The position numbers and the translations under genes were made by a program. The notes below the pieces were generated by a model. That model searched no databases. It worked only from the letters and a program-made list of their open reading frames with translations, and was not told the origin of the DNA. A DNA stretch of 64,000 bases from NCBI GenBank assembly GCA_936432065.2, contig OW386293.2:109699795-109763794 (forward strand), written 5' to 3'. Each line of letters begins with the position of its first letter. Positions within the stretch are counted from its first letter, which is position 1. This document shows, piece by piece, positions 1 to 11,549 of this stretch. The DNA is from Rutpela maculata. Taxonomy: Eukaryota > Arthropoda > Insecta > Coleoptera > Cerambycidae.

Positions 1-520
1 CAATGATCCGTATTTAAATATAAAACAATTTGTGCGCTGGGGGAGTGATTGTGATAGATGGTATAATACCGGTGGCACGAGACTCATTCTGATGGTATAA
101 AACAACGGGAAGCATGCGGTCATCGATACTTATCTCATTATAAATATGAATTAACTTATAAAGATAAATTGGCACAGCTTATGTCATGGTGGATGTCATC
201 AGGCAGGTTTAATGGGCATCAAGCGTGTTGGGTCGTGACATTTTTCAATTAAATCGCAAATCTGAGAAAATTGCTTTAAATTGAGGTAATTGAGGATTCC
301 TGAGGAAAATAGATTTGTTTCTTAAAGTGTTTTATTCTCGGCTGATTACCGTCATGATGTTTTCTTTAACGCAGACTTTAATATATTTGTTATTGAGTTT
401 TTTGTATAACACAAAAACGGCTACGTGCTACACATTGACATCATTCAGAGTTGTTTGAAACTAAATTGAAACAGAGGCCGTAACCTGATTCCATCGAAAC
501 AAGGATGAAATATAACCCGC
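1..520. other. Unassigned AT-rich sequence
   Basis: There is no open frame of note, no inverted repeat and no recognisable transposon terminus in this stretch. It ends at the target duplication of the hAT-like element that follows. Confidence 0.6.
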
Positions 521-1407
521 TAGACTAGCAGGGGTGGATGGGACAGGGGGGCAAACGGGCAAATGCCCGTCGAGGCGGTGGCTCTGGGGCCGGGCAGGGC
601 CGGTCCCAGGTAAATTGACTTTTGTTCCGGCGGATAAAAAACCCGATGGCCAAAAAAAATTAAACGGCAGCTCTTTTCCCTCCTTAGTCCTTACTTAGAA
701 CGAAAGTCTCAGATCTGATTTTCAGGCTGCTATCTTTAAAACTCGGCCACTGATATGAATGCCAGATGTCATTTATAAAAAGTTGTTAACCCAATAACTT
801 AATTTTGCATGTACGTTCCAAATTCTGCAAGTTTACTTAAGAAAGTTCTGAGGTATTAAGGGGTCTTCTTTCTTTTTCTTTTAACCTCTGAAACCTTAGA
901 ATTACTTTTGTTTTTTTTTTGATGTTTATAGATGTTTATATAGATAATATTAGTCATAATTATTATTGATTATTATTTATTGTTATACTGTTAAAAAGTT
1001 AAAATTTTTTATTTCGTTCTTTGTTTTTCAATGTCAATAAATTTTAATAAAGAGTATGGATGTTTAGTGGCGTTTTTAAAATGTTAATGAGACAGTAGCA
1101 GTCTGCTTTAGACTGTGGTTGAGTCAGACCTACGTGTTAGTACTTTGAACCTTTAAATCATTTTTGCAATTGCATGAAAAAAAAAAGGAAAATTCGTTTG
1201 ACGAAACCTATTTTTTGAAGAAAATGTTTTTGCTACTCGAATTTCTAACTTTTCATTTTAGAGCGTTTGACCTTAAAAAAATACAACATTTTCATTTTTT
1301 CCCCTTGGACCACTCAAATTTGAGGTTCTAGTTCTATGCTTGATTGGGCCATTTCCCTAAAATTGCCAGGGCCGGTTGGACTGACCCCATCCACCCCTGT
1401 AGCCTAG
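521..1407. mobile_element. Non-autonomous hAT-like DNA transposon with 8-bp target duplication
   Basis: The element spans about 529-1399 (871 bp). It begins CAGGGGTGGATGGG and ends with the exact reverse complement, a 14-bp terminal inverted repeat. The flanks are TAGACTAG (521-528) and TAGCCTAG (1400-1407), an 8-bp duplication with one mismatch. Eight-base duplications and CAG...CTG ends are known for the hAT superfamily. The interior is AT-rich and shows no transposase frame, so the copy is non-autonomous and would need an enzyme supplied from elsewhere. A related end type occurs at 21413-21667. Confidence 0.85.
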
Positions 1408-1639
1408 AAAAGAGTATCTGATGCGAGGAACCAGACCTACTACCGAACTGATAAAAATTCTTATCATTAAGATGTACAGTATGTCCCGGGATTGAATTTA
1501 CAAGGTATTTTTTTAATTTTTGGTTTTACAAAAAATTTTCAAAGGAATAAAAATTTTTGCTTAATATAAAACGGACAAGTTACCTAAAAATATTATATAC
1601 TAAAAAATCGAAATACTAAAAAGTCGAAAATTTGTTTTA

Positions 1640-2130
1640 TAATTTAAATGTTATACGATTATTTTGTTTTATTGCTACTTTATTAATGCTTCTAAAATGC
1701 TAATTGATTATATTAGCGTTGCAGAAAACACTATTTGGTTGTTTGCAACTGAACTGTTTTATAAATTTATCATTATAACGTTTTTATAGCAAAATTATAA
1801 AATACCTTAGAAAGCAGTTAAGAAATTATTTTAGAAACGTTTCCGTGAGTAAGCTATAAAACATTTCAGCTTATAAAACGAAATAATTTTATAGTGCTTT
1901 TTTAGTAACGCTCGGCAGAATTCTCACCACCGTTATGAATATAATATTAAAATTATTTTATAGTTGTTTCCTATTACCTTATAAAACAATTATATTAAAG
2001 CACTATTTACGACAGTTTTGTTATTGAAAGTAAATTGTTCCAGAGTCTGCTACATAATTATTATGTAACGTTACAATCCACTACAATATGGCAACGGCAA
2101 TAAAGTAGTTACAAAATAAAATTGTTTACG
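1640..2130. repeat. Left cluster of TTATAAAA-type motifs
   Basis: About eight copies of TTATAAAA/TTTTATA(A/G) lie within 490 bp at irregular spacing. A matching cluster is present at 6110-6480. Seen directly; the role as a transposase-binding region is inference. Confidence 0.45.
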
Positions 2131-3352
2131 TGAACATAAAAATGCCGCTGCTAACTATGCAATAAAATATATTTGAAACAATTGATTTCCTGTGTCAGCT
2201 GTGTGTTTATAGTTCGTCAGAATTTATGTCTGACACTGAGCAGACTGGTGTAGATCGTACGTGCTAATGTAGAAATTAAAAATATCAGATTTAGGACAAT
2301 GGAGAAAACTTTAAAAAACTAATTTTTAGGTTAATTATGCAAATTGCGCCAATACTGTCTCAGTGGCTGCTTATATAACACAATTCTAACATATTTATTA
2401 TAAAAAAGTTGCCAAAATATCGCGAAAGTAAGTAATTTATTGTATAAGAACCGCGTAAAAGTTACCTAGCAGCATGTTGGTCCGCAACGCGCATATGCAT
2501 GAAAAACAAGAAACAGCTGTTTTGTGAGATGAAGTGGGCTCTAACTAAATGGGCGGAACCATATTGGAAGATTTTACTGTACACATATAATTTTTCAAAT
2601 TTTAAATTTCGCTTTTACCTTTGTAAATATATTTGCCTGCCTGGCAGAAAGTGTGCACCACGTGGGAAACTTTTTTTGCTAGTTAGTTATCAGCAAATTA
2701 TATCCTTTATAAAAGTTATGCATGAAGAAAAAGTAATTCCAATACTACAAGAAACTTTACCGATTCCAAGATTATCCGCCATATTGATCAACCATTAATC
2801 AAAATTCTATATGCATTTCCGTCGCTTCTTATTTCCTATATTCGAAGGATCAACCCAACCTTTCTATGCAGTACACAGCCTACGAACCAACGAGGTCTAA
2901 AGTATAGAGGGGCAATCCCAATTCGGTATACGTACGGTTTGTTTGGACATACAATAAACGCCCGGGGGACGCAGTGGGGCTGCATTTGTTGGCCCTAGTT
3001 GCCAAGATTTGCAGTGGAGTACTGCTTTGAGGGATACAATTAATGAATGAATATTGTTTTTTATTGCTGTTCTATTATTAGTTGAGCTCAAATCTATTAG
3101 TTAAATTGCTGTAGAAGTAATAAATTATATTATATTTAAAAACGGAGTAAATGTTGCTCTATACATTTTTAAAATATTCGCAAATTCCATAACGTTAAGT
3201 TCAAGTGGCGCCCATGCGGACTAGTTGCTTGAATATGTTCTGGCCATGTGCCACGCCTACTTTTCCAGTCTCTCCTTATTATGTCGCTGCTACGAACTAA
3301 CATAACCTAATCTAATCTAGCTGTCATTTTTATATTATTTATTTTTTTATTT

Positions 3353-3840
3353 CCACATGGAACCAGAAACAATGTAAATAGACACTTGGAAATTCCCAAG
3401 AGTAATTCTAATATTAATTTAAGATTCCTAAATTATTTGGCTCCTAAAATTTATAATATTCTCCCTTTGAAAATAAGATCAATTGCAAACCTAAGAAAGT
3501 TTAACCACGCACGTAGGACATACATAACACCTAATACACAGAAGTTTATGGCTCCATTTTAATTTAACTCTAATTTAAATTAACTTTAGCCCTTAGTAAC
3601 TTAAAGGGTTAATTATTATATTTTGTTTTTTTTATGCATAAGTACCCTTAATTCCATTTATAAATAGTTAGTAAGTTTAATGTAATTATCTACAATTATT
3701 ATTATCATTATGTAATACATAACTTATGCACATACAGATGTCCAATCATCTAGGAGCAGTTGTAAAATCCTTGTACTATATATGTAATATATTAAGGTGT
3801 ATCAATATTTGTGTAACAATGTCTAAATAAATGTCTAAAT
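3353..3840 (+). pseudogene. 3' end of a non-LTR retrotransposon (RT C-terminus plus 3' UTR)
   Basis: A 69-codon frame without a start runs from 3353 to the stop at 3560-3562. It encodes the C-terminal segment typical of Jockey/CR1-like ORF2 proteins: a TRNNVNRHLEIP stretch, then NYLAPKIYNILPLKIRS, then basic residues just before the stop. This end of the protein lies beyond the thumb of the reverse transcriptase; none of the catalytic RT is present, so the copy is severely 5'-truncated. About 280 bp of AT-rich 3' UTR follow, ending in AATAAATGTCTAAA-type repeats near 3825-3840. It sits inside the putative 1477-6734 element. The family assignment rests on the resemblance of this tail to those at 47850-47972 and 55093-55284. 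Confidence 0.7.
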
Positions 3841-3844
3841 TTAA

Positions 3845-4960
3845 TTTAGAGTGAAATTTTCTTACCGAATCCCCCACGTGCTTTAATTAATTACCAGAAA
3901 ATTTCCAAGCACTAGGGAGAGTATTAGTGATTATTTCACTCATTAACGCTATAGCCAATGAGAGCCCGTTTTTTCAAAACATTGCACCAATCAAACGTCA
4001 TTATTAGTGGTAATTCAAGCTAGATCGGCTTTTGACAGGACCAACATGCAAAATTTATCGCTCTAATTTTTTAGGTCGCTGCAGCGGCAAATATGCGAAA
4101 ATTTTTTGACGTTTTTTGTCGAGCTTTTAAGTTTTATCTATAAATATCTTCTCTAGCTTATTACTAAGTAATTGTTAACGTACTTACCTTGTGAATTGTA
4201 ATATTGTATTATGTAGTAGCAAACAAAAACACACCTCAATTCCAAAGCGAATCTTGTCTGAAATATATAGGCTGTAACTTTTGCCTATCTGTAACTATGT
4301 CAGTTTTCCTAGTGTTCAATCAGGTAACAATTACACACAAAGATTGTACTTAATATAGCTCATAATACAGGAACAAGTCAAGCACAGCTTTCAATAGCTC
4401 AATAACGTAGTTACAAAGGTAAGCAAATCATTTATTATAAATATCAAGTACACATTCGCTCTGGAACAAACTAAAAATGTATAGTACTTACATATGGTAA
4501 TCTACCAAAAAGTAACTCGTTGAATCAAAGCTGTGCATCAAACATTATAATTTGTTGTATTTAAAATTCTCTTTGCTTAACAAAGCAAACCTCAACATAA
4601 TTCATAAACTTCGTAAGTTAAAAGTAAGGATTAAATACGTAAATATGAGTCGATGAACATTTATTTATTATGGAATATAACTTGTAGCGCTAGATGGCGC
4701 TCTCTATGTCAATCTCGGAACCATGGGTGTATATTTTATTTGGGCGAGACATCGGTACTAAAGTAGTGCTCTCTCTGTCGTTCCTCGTCATATTGCACCT
4801 CAGAAACGCCTGAAAGGTGTTAAGCCAGTCTATATATTATAATATCTAAGGTTTCAACTCGTTTTATTTACTAGTTGCCATGGAAACGTCACTAGATTAT
4901 TTTAAAATATAGCGAATCTCCGTTGTTTCTACTGCGTTTGTTTCAGATTTGCTGTTTTGA
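3845..4960. other. Gene-free AT-rich stretch
   Basis: No coding signal is visible. A short GC-richer segment at 4685-4810 contains GCGCTAGATGGCGCTC, a palindrome-like motif common in arthropod repeats. A TATA-like run lies near 4830-4850. Confidence 0.4.
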
Positions 4961-4964
4961 CAAT

Positions 4965-5130
4965 ATGAGTCGGTTTGGAAATATTTCTGTATATCAAATT
5001 AATGATGAAATTGAAAATAAAGGTCAGTAAACTCCAAAAAGTGACAAGAAAACGTCTGAAGGCAGTTAATGAGAAAACATAATATTGAAGATGTACTTAA
5101 TGAATTATTTATTCGTGAAATATTCTCCAC
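4965..5130 (+). pseudogene. Decayed short coding remnant, possibly the N-terminus of a tyrosine-recombinase-like (Crypton) protein
   Basis: An ATG at 4965, preceded by a pyrimidine-rich stretch and CAG (4940-4946), opens a 21-codon frame (MSRFGNISVYQINDEIENK). After its stop the reading continues in other frames as KVTRKRLKAVNEK (about 5038-5076) and HNIEDVLNELFIREIF (about 5078-5125), which suggests one or two frameshifts. The pattern resembles the N-termini of insect Crypton-like/DUF3504 proteins, which begin with a similar MSRF... motif and then a Thr-Lys-rich helix. The resemblance is weak and from memory. No catalytic recombinase residues are present. A foldback begins immediately downstream. 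Confidence 0.3.
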
Positions 5131-5134
5131 AAAT

Positions 5135-5362
5135 ACCATTCGTGCTTTAAATTTTATCTAAAAATTTTTTCTCAAGCTAAGTCGCCCCTAGTTAATATAA
5201 CTCGTGCAAATTGGCAGTTTATTATCAAAGATTAAATCCCTCCCGCTAAAGCGGTCGGGATTTAATCAGATAATAAACTGCCAATTTGCACTCTTTATAT
5301 TATCAGGCAACACGCTTTCGAAAAAATTTTCGATAAAATTTTAAGCACTAGTGATATTACAT
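5135..5362. repeat. 228-bp foldback with GC-rich cap
   Basis: The arms 5135-5248 and 5258-5362 are inverted copies. The inner 60 bp are nearly perfect (GCAAATTGGCAGTTTATTATC and its complement) and the outer arms are more diverged. The cap is CCCGCTAAAGCGG. It resembles the capped hairpins at 35-41 kb. Confidence 0.8.
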
Positions 5363-5364
5363 AC

Positions 5365-6105
5365 GAAAATTTTCATAAAATGAGTAAGGGTGTTAAAATG
5401 AAAACTTAATAAGCAATTTAACGGTAATAGTTACAATAAATTACAGTTTTTATCAAAATGTTTGTTCCGATTATTTTTACTGTTATTTTTCTTCGCTTAT
5501 AAGTTACAACAAAAGTGCAAAATAAGACATTTGTGAAAAAAGACTGTTATATTTTTCATTTAAGATACGGCCCTGTCACAAGACCGTGTCACATTATTTT
5601 ATAGATGTTTTGTAAGAATTGCCTATAGTTTAATTATTTTAAAAGGCTTGTATTTACCACAAAAGTATTTCATAGAAGGAAGCCATTTCATGGGACCAGC
5701 GTTCGAGGTCGTAAATATGACAAGATATGAAAAGTTTAAAAATCACATTTTTATTAATATTTATGGCAATTGATACATGCTAATTATAAAATTATGATGA
5801 TTAAAATAAATTGGCGATAAATTTCATTACAAAAAAAATTTAAAATGTGAAATCGATTTTTATAAAATTCCAAAAATTATTAGAAACTTTCAGTAAACAT
5901 AAGGAGCACTTAAAATTCATCAAATACACAAGGCATAATTTACAGTAAAATTTCCTTCGCATCAAAAATTGCAAGCAGTATGGGTATGGGTTTCTAAAAT
6001 AATTATTAAATAAGTTCTTATTCATTATTCAGTAAAATCACTGAAAGCTTGGTATTATAGAGATCAGCATTAAATATATATTGAGAATACATTTAAGAAA
6101 TTGTT
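5365..6105. other. Gene-free AT-rich stretch
   Basis: No frame or repeat with support was seen; it is interior to the putative 1477-6734 element. Confidence 0.4.
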
Positions 6106-6109
6106 TTAT

Positions 6110-6480
6110 TTTATTGGTGTTTTATAGCAATAATAACAAACAGTGAACTATGTGGTTTATAATGCAATTAAATGAAGCTTCAATAAAACTGTTTTATAGT
6201 GGCGGTGCCGAATTTTCTTAGAGCCTGCGGACTTGTTTATACAATTATTTTGTAATGGTTGCAATAGCTTTTACAAAATATCAACAATGACTAAACTATT
6301 TTATAAGATGGTGCCAATTTTACATCTATAGCTGTCGTAACAACGTTATTAAAGTGTTTCTGAGACTAATGTTGTTTTATAAAATTTGTGTCGGAAACAT
6401 TTCTGCAGCTTTTATAAAATACCAAATTGCTAGTTGGGTATTACATTCTTAACAATACAAGAAATCCGTAACAGTTATAA
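6110..6480. repeat. Right cluster of TTATAAAA-type motifs
   Basis: About eight TTATAAAA/TTTTATAA copies mirror the cluster at 1640-2130, next to the right terminus at 6734. Confidence 0.45.
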
Positions 6481-6739
6481 AGAGCGATGAAAAATTGAAT
6501 TATGTGCTGAACAGGGTGGTGTTAACCGAACAGTTTGCAATATTCTTGAATTAGTTTATTTATTATTTTGTTCTATTTTCCAATTTTAAGAACATACAGT
6601 ATTAATATTGAAGTTTTAACTACAGATTTCTCAGTTTTAAAACAAGCAAACATTTTTATTCTTTTGGCAATTTTTTTGTAAAACTAAAAATAAAAAAATA
6701 TTCCCTCTTGTAAACTCATTTCAGGGACATGCTGTATAT

Positions 6740-7255
6740 AAAACGCTAGAGTCTCATGTGCAGATCACAATAATTTTAGCAAAAATTATTACAACTTTGT
6801 TTACATTTTTTGTGTAATTTTTTTTAGTTCAATTTATTTTTGATTCTACTGTACTGTTGTTATTGGACAAGGCTAATCTCAAGGGTTATAAAAACATGTA
6901 TGAGATGTTTCGTAAGTAAGTGAACAAAGTGCAACCACATGTAGATTTACAAAGCTTAAGCATATTATAAATGGAAGTACTATAAGGTAAACACCTCAAT
7001 AAACTTGGGGGTGGATTTAATGCCTGATTTTCATAAGCCCCCAAGTGAGGTGCCTGTCTCATAAATCCAATCAGGTAATTTTTTGCCCCAACGCAGTTTC
7101 TCTAATCGGAGAAAATGTTAGAAAAGCGACCCCTGCGGGTTGTAAGAAATCTTAAGGCAGCAAGAAACCCCTCAGGTGTTAAATCCAAGGCTATTTCAAG
7201 ATGAGCTACCTTGGCAGCGAAAGAAACGAAAAGGCCGTTCGAGATTTAACTCCTT
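6740..7255. other. Gene-free stretch with a small imperfect hairpin
   Basis: At 6991-7053 CACCTCA...CTTGGGGG pairs with CCCCCAAGTGAGGTG. There is no coding signal. Confidence 0.5.
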
Positions 7256-7260
7256 TATAT

Positions 7261-7755
7261 TAACCTCCCCACAAAATTGTGGGAGGTTACTAAAATTGGC
7301 ACAAAAACATCAAATCTTTACGTTTTCAGATCTCAGGAACCCAAAAAAGTGGTTTTTGAAAAATGTCTGTGTGTGTGTGTGTGTGAGTGTGTGTGCACGA
7401 TAGCGGCGAAACTACTAACGGATTTAGATGAAATTTTAGTGCTCTAGAAGATCTGAATAGCTTTTGGTTGATCAGATTATGTTTAGTGCGGTTTTGGCAC
7501 AACAAGTTGTTTATTTTATGATTACTTACAATTTGTAATCGAACCACTGAAAAGCAGTAAAAATTCCGATTTCAACGATATATCACACTTTTACCCTTTC
7601 GATTTGTTTTCCGTGAGAAAAAAATTAAGAAACAAAGCAAGTTGAGATTGGATTACGTTTAGTGCCGTTATGGCACTCAATTTAGTGCTCTTTTCGGCTT
7701 TAAAGATCCACCGGGTGGGGAGCTTCCATCCGCTTCCAGTAGCTGCCGATTTTTT
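7261..7755 (+). repeat. Hairpin-led interspersed repeat, family A, copy 1
   Basis: It starts with the palindrome ACCTCCCCACAAAATTGTGG (7263 on) and then carries a (GT)n run at 7365-7400. A conserved core follows (GCACGATAGCGGCGAAACTA), then a region ending in a TCCACCGGGTGGGGAGCTTCC-type palindromic segment near 7710-7730. Two further copies lie at 10120-10560 and 11100-11545. No protein is encoded; short frames through the GT run are artefacts. Confidence 0.8.
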
Positions 7756-7759
7756 TCTC

Positions 7760-9120
7760 CAAAATCTATCCCTAAATATTTAAACTGTCTCATATGATCT
7801 ACTCGTACGGCGCGGCAGTGAGTATACAACCTTAAAATAATGGAGACATTTGGAAAGTGTGTGCCTAACAGCTCACCTGGGATGAAGATTCCAGGCATTT
7901 TGGGAGAGTAGAAAACATAGTATTTGCAGCATAGCGATTTTCTTTATGAATATAATCAATTATAAGCTAGTAAGGTTATGTTTGCGAGGTAACAGAGCTG
8001 AATGTTTCTGATCATAAAGCAACCTAGAATGAGTCAGATGGCCGCCTACCCTGTGAACTCCATCTTCACCAATGAGTGGGTTCGAAACAGTTTAGGATCG
8101 GTTTCTCTGTTTGAAAATGTTCAATGACATTAGAGAAAAATAAAGATATTGGGCAAGTTTGCGTAACATTAATAAAGCTTCACTTTCTAGCTGCTTATAT
8201 ATCAGCGAATACGCGAAAGCAATGCATTTTTAGGTGAGGATTGTGTACTGTAGCGAATACACCATTTTTCGGAGGAATATAAAGTAGTCGGTCCTTTGTC
8301 TATTAGATGTTAAAGTAAGAAATCTCCACTCTTCTTAAGAGAAAAGGTTTAGCAATATTTTCAGGTTGGGGACAGCATATCTCTTAGCGTCGGCAATTAA
8401 CCTCAATACAATGGTGAGTTGGTAAAAACTGACGCCTATTAGGCAATATTTAGGGGGCGTAGCATTATCAGCATCAGTTGAAAGAGTGTTCTTATCATTT
8501 GGACTGGTCAGTTCAAATGTGAAAAACTAACTAAGAGTGAAGAAAAATTAATATTTTTATATAAATTATATAGTGAAAATAACTGACTATAGAGTTATAA
8601 TAAAAAGTGCCCTAAAATAGTACCTTTTATGAAAAAGTGATTTATTAAATCAATGGTTAGAATACAAAATCACTCGATTTACCTAATGATTTTAAACAAA
8701 AGGTTTTAATAATGTTAACCCAGGCTAGAGCTCATGTCACAACGATACTATCACGGCACAATTATTTCTAAATTTTTATTATAAATAATAATATCAACAT
8801 TCCAACAATTTTTCCGCTATATATGTATATATAATAATAACGTGCACGCTTTATATTCATATAAATCGTGTATTACAAAATAATTCACTGAATCTAGTTT
8901 CAAAATGTGCAAACATTTACATATAGTCAGTTTTAACTGAGTGTATGGCAATAAAATTGATAGATTGTTTTAATTATCTATCGACAATATTATTCAGCTG
9001 GTAACCGATTGATTTTATTGGTCCATAAACCATTAAGCACAGGCATAGCACAATAAGACTATTCTTAGTTACATTTTCTGAGCTACAATGATACGTATAT
9101 TCTAAAAATAACACAGCCCC
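7760..9120. other. Gene-free AT-rich stretch
   Basis: No coding signal, TIR pair or tandem array was recognised. Confidence 0.4.
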
Positions 9121-9128
9121 ACAAAAAA

Positions 9129-9475
9129 CAGTGGTCTGTCCGGCGGATCAGTGTATCCTCATGTATTTGGACCCGCTGAAACCGAATCCGAAGTTAGAAT
9201 TGTAAGATTCGCTCGTTTTTCACCCCCAACCCCAAAAAACACCCCCAAAACAAAACAAAAAAGTGGTCTGTCCGAGAGACCATACCAGTGTATCCTTACC
9301 AAATAATAAATACACTGGTATGGTCAGCCGGGCAGACCATTTTGGGAGGGGGGGGGGTGTTTTTTAGAGGGTTATGGGAGAAAAACGAGCCAGTCTGACA
9401 ATTCTGACTTCGGATTCGGTTTCAGCGAGTCCAAATATATAAGGATACACCGGTATAGTCCGCCGGTCAGACCAC
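9129..9475. repeat. 347-bp foldback with nested inner palindrome
   Basis: The sequence AGTGGTCTGTCC at 9130 pairs with its complement ending at 9475, and the arms also share the GAAACCGAATCCGAAGT block. An internal second palindrome (about 9271-9345) repeats the same terminus, with CCATACCAGTGTAT facing its complement. The arms carry C-rich and G-rich runs (9222-9250 and 9343-9362) that face each other. It is probably a MITE inserted within a MITE. Confidence 0.8.
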
Positions 9476-10119
9476 TTTTTTTGTTTGAGGGGTAGGCTAG
9501 GTGCGGAAACAAGCTTAAATAGCAAAGTTCATGTCTGCAAAAAACACAAGAAAAGCAAATAAATTACTTGTAAAAAAAAATCATAATGATGCATTTTATA
9601 GGAGATTCCGCTCTATAATTTTGTTTATAACGACTTTTCTCATAAATCCAGCCGTTTGGGAGATATTGGATGTGGAAAATTGCGTTTGACTGATTTTTGA
9701 CTGCGCGCTCCAAGCTATCCTCAAGTTTGAATGCTATCTGCAAGAGTAGGTGAAGAGTTGCTGAAAGATCAATAGAAGTTTTTTTATGTAGAATTTAAGG
9801 ACCAGTGTTTTCTTTTCTATATTCTTTTTCCTGCCGATCGACGGTTCATAAGAAAAATGAGAAAAACCAGCATGAAGTCCCGTCTGATGGTGGTTTTTCG
9901 AAAAATGAAGGATGTGCCATCCACAGAGTAGGTGGGAACTCTTCGGATTCTTATTCCTATTGAGAATTCATATCCAAAATATAAACTTTTTATAAATTGT
10001 TTCTCCTATTCGTCTTTTCCAAATCTAATTTGCGTGTACTATATGTTTTAATTACTTACCCCTCTTTAGACCATCGTAAGTTTAGACATGATCATATCCA
10101 ATTGAGGCTAAAAGTGTGT

Positions 10120-10560
10120 GCAACCTCCCCACAATAAAATTGGGAGATATTGGATGTGGAAAATGGGGAGGGAAAATGGGAGGTTACTGAAATTGGTCCA
10201 AAATCGAGAATCGAGATAACATTCAAATCTTTACGTTTTGAGGTCCCAGGAACCCGAAAAAGTGGTTTTTGAAAAATGTCTGTGTGTGTGTGTATGTACG
10301 TATGTATGTATGTATGTATGTATGTTAGCACGATAGCGGCGAAACTACTAAGCGAATTTGGATGAAACTTTGCATGAGGGTTTCTTTAGTACTCCAGAAG
10401 ATCTGAAAAGGTTTTGGTTGAAATCGGATTAGGTTTAGTATTGTTTTGGTACAACAAGTTGTTTATTTTATAATTACTTACAATTTGTAATCGAACCACT
10501 GAAAAGCAGTAAAAATTCCGATTTCAACGATATATTACACTTGCACCCTTTCGATATGGT
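10120..10560 (+). repeat. Family A repeat, copy 2
   Basis: Same order as copy 1: hairpin, microsatellite (here (GT)n then (GTAT)n, 10281-10325), GCACGATAGCGGCGAAACTA core, and the TTACAATTTGTAATCGAACC block. The leading hairpin is expanded by an internal G-rich duplication (10133-10185). The 3' part is cut by the palindrome at 10571-10948. Confidence 0.8.
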
Positions 10561-10570
10561 TTTTAATAAT

Positions 10571-10948
10571 CAATTCAAATTCAATTTTTTTTTCATTTCC
10601 AACCTAAGAATTACTAAGTGACGCAGGCTGTCAAATTTAAACCTTTTCTTTTCAAAGACCTTTTCCCCAACCGGTTTGGTTGAAACCGGTCGAGGCCTCA
10701 ATTTTTTCCCAAATGTTTATAAAAAACTATTTAAAATAAAAGAGAGTGTAATATTTATATTGTTCCGTTACACTTTCTTATATTTTAATAGTCTTTTATA
10801 AAAAATTGGGAAAAATTTGAGGCCTCGACCGGTTTCAACTAAACCGGTCGCGGAAAAGCCTTTGAAACGAGAAGGTTTAAATTTGACAGCCTGCGTCACT
10901 TAGTAATTTTTAGGTTGGAAATTGAAAAAAAAAATTGAATTTTAATTG
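10571..10948. mobile_element. 378-bp near-perfect palindrome (foldback MITE)
   Basis: The arms of about 175 bp are inverted copies containing GCAGGCTGTCAAATTTAAACC and ACCGGTTT...AAACCGGTCGAGGCCTC on both sides. The centre near 10755 contains a second short inverted pair (AGTGTAA...TTACACT). It interrupts family A copy 2, so it is younger than that copy. Confidence 0.85.
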
Positions 10949-11099
10949 GTTGCTACACCCGGCTGTGTCGGTGTGCCAGACGTTCCATTCTATGTCTAGT
11001 GTGTTAAGAAGAGTATGCCTACTCATTCTTATGACTGCTGAAATATCATAAGTAAATCCGTTGCTGGCTCTTAGTTTATTATGTCTTTAGATATATTTT

Positions 11100-11545
11100 A
11101 ATCTCCCCACAAAATTGTGGGAGGTTACTAAAATTGGTCCAAAATCGAAAATTGAGATAACATCAAATCTTTACGTTCCAGGAACCGAAAAAAAGTAGAT
11201 TTTGAAAAATGTCTGTGTGTATGTATGTGTGTTAGCACGATAGCGGCGAAACTACTAAACGGATTTGGATGAAATTTTTCATGAGTGTTTATTTAGTGCT
11301 CTAGAAGATCTGAAAAGGTTTTGATTAAGATCGGACAAGTTGTTTATTTTATGATTACTTACAATTTGTAATCGAACCATTGAAAATCAGTGATTTCGAC
11401 GATATATCTCATTTGGTTACCGTGAAAAAAAAATTTAAAAACAAAGCAAGTTGATATCGGATTACGTTATGGCACACAATTTAGTGCTCTTTTCGGCTTT
11501 AAAGATCCACCGGGTGGGAGGTTCTAGCCTCTTCCAGTAGCTGCC
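11100..11545 (+). repeat. Family A repeat, copy 3
   Basis: It starts CTCCCCACAAAATTGTGGGA, has a short GT/GTAT run (11213-11230), the GCACGATAGCGGCGAAACTA core and the terminal CCACCGGGTGGG segment at 11507-11518. It is slightly shorter than copy 1 owing to small deletions. Confidence 0.8.
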
Positions 11546-11549
11546 GCTA

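Larger units (their letters stand above)
1477..6734. mobile_element. Candidate 5.3-kb TIR element with TA target site and subterminal TTATAAAA repeats
   Basis: The left end (1477 on) reads CAGTATGTCCC and the right end (to 6734) is the inverse of CAGCATGTCCC. Both are flanked by TA (1475-1476 and 6735-6736), the target site used by Tc1/mariner-type elements. Similarity between the ends continues for about 85 bp inward (1477-1560 against 6650-6734, inverted). Inside each end, the blocks 1640-2130 and 6110-6480 are studded with the motif TTATAAAA(C) or its complement, like subterminal binding sites. No transposase is readable. The centre holds a LINE tail (3353-3840), a decayed frame (4965-5130) and a foldback (5135-5362), all probably later insertions. 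The two ends could instead be two solo copies in opposite orientation. Confidence 0.5.

Noticed and set aside
7176..7547. Open frames on both strands across the GT run
   Set aside because: They pass through a (GT)n microsatellite and family A repeat sequence, and the same frames are not kept in copies 2 and 3.
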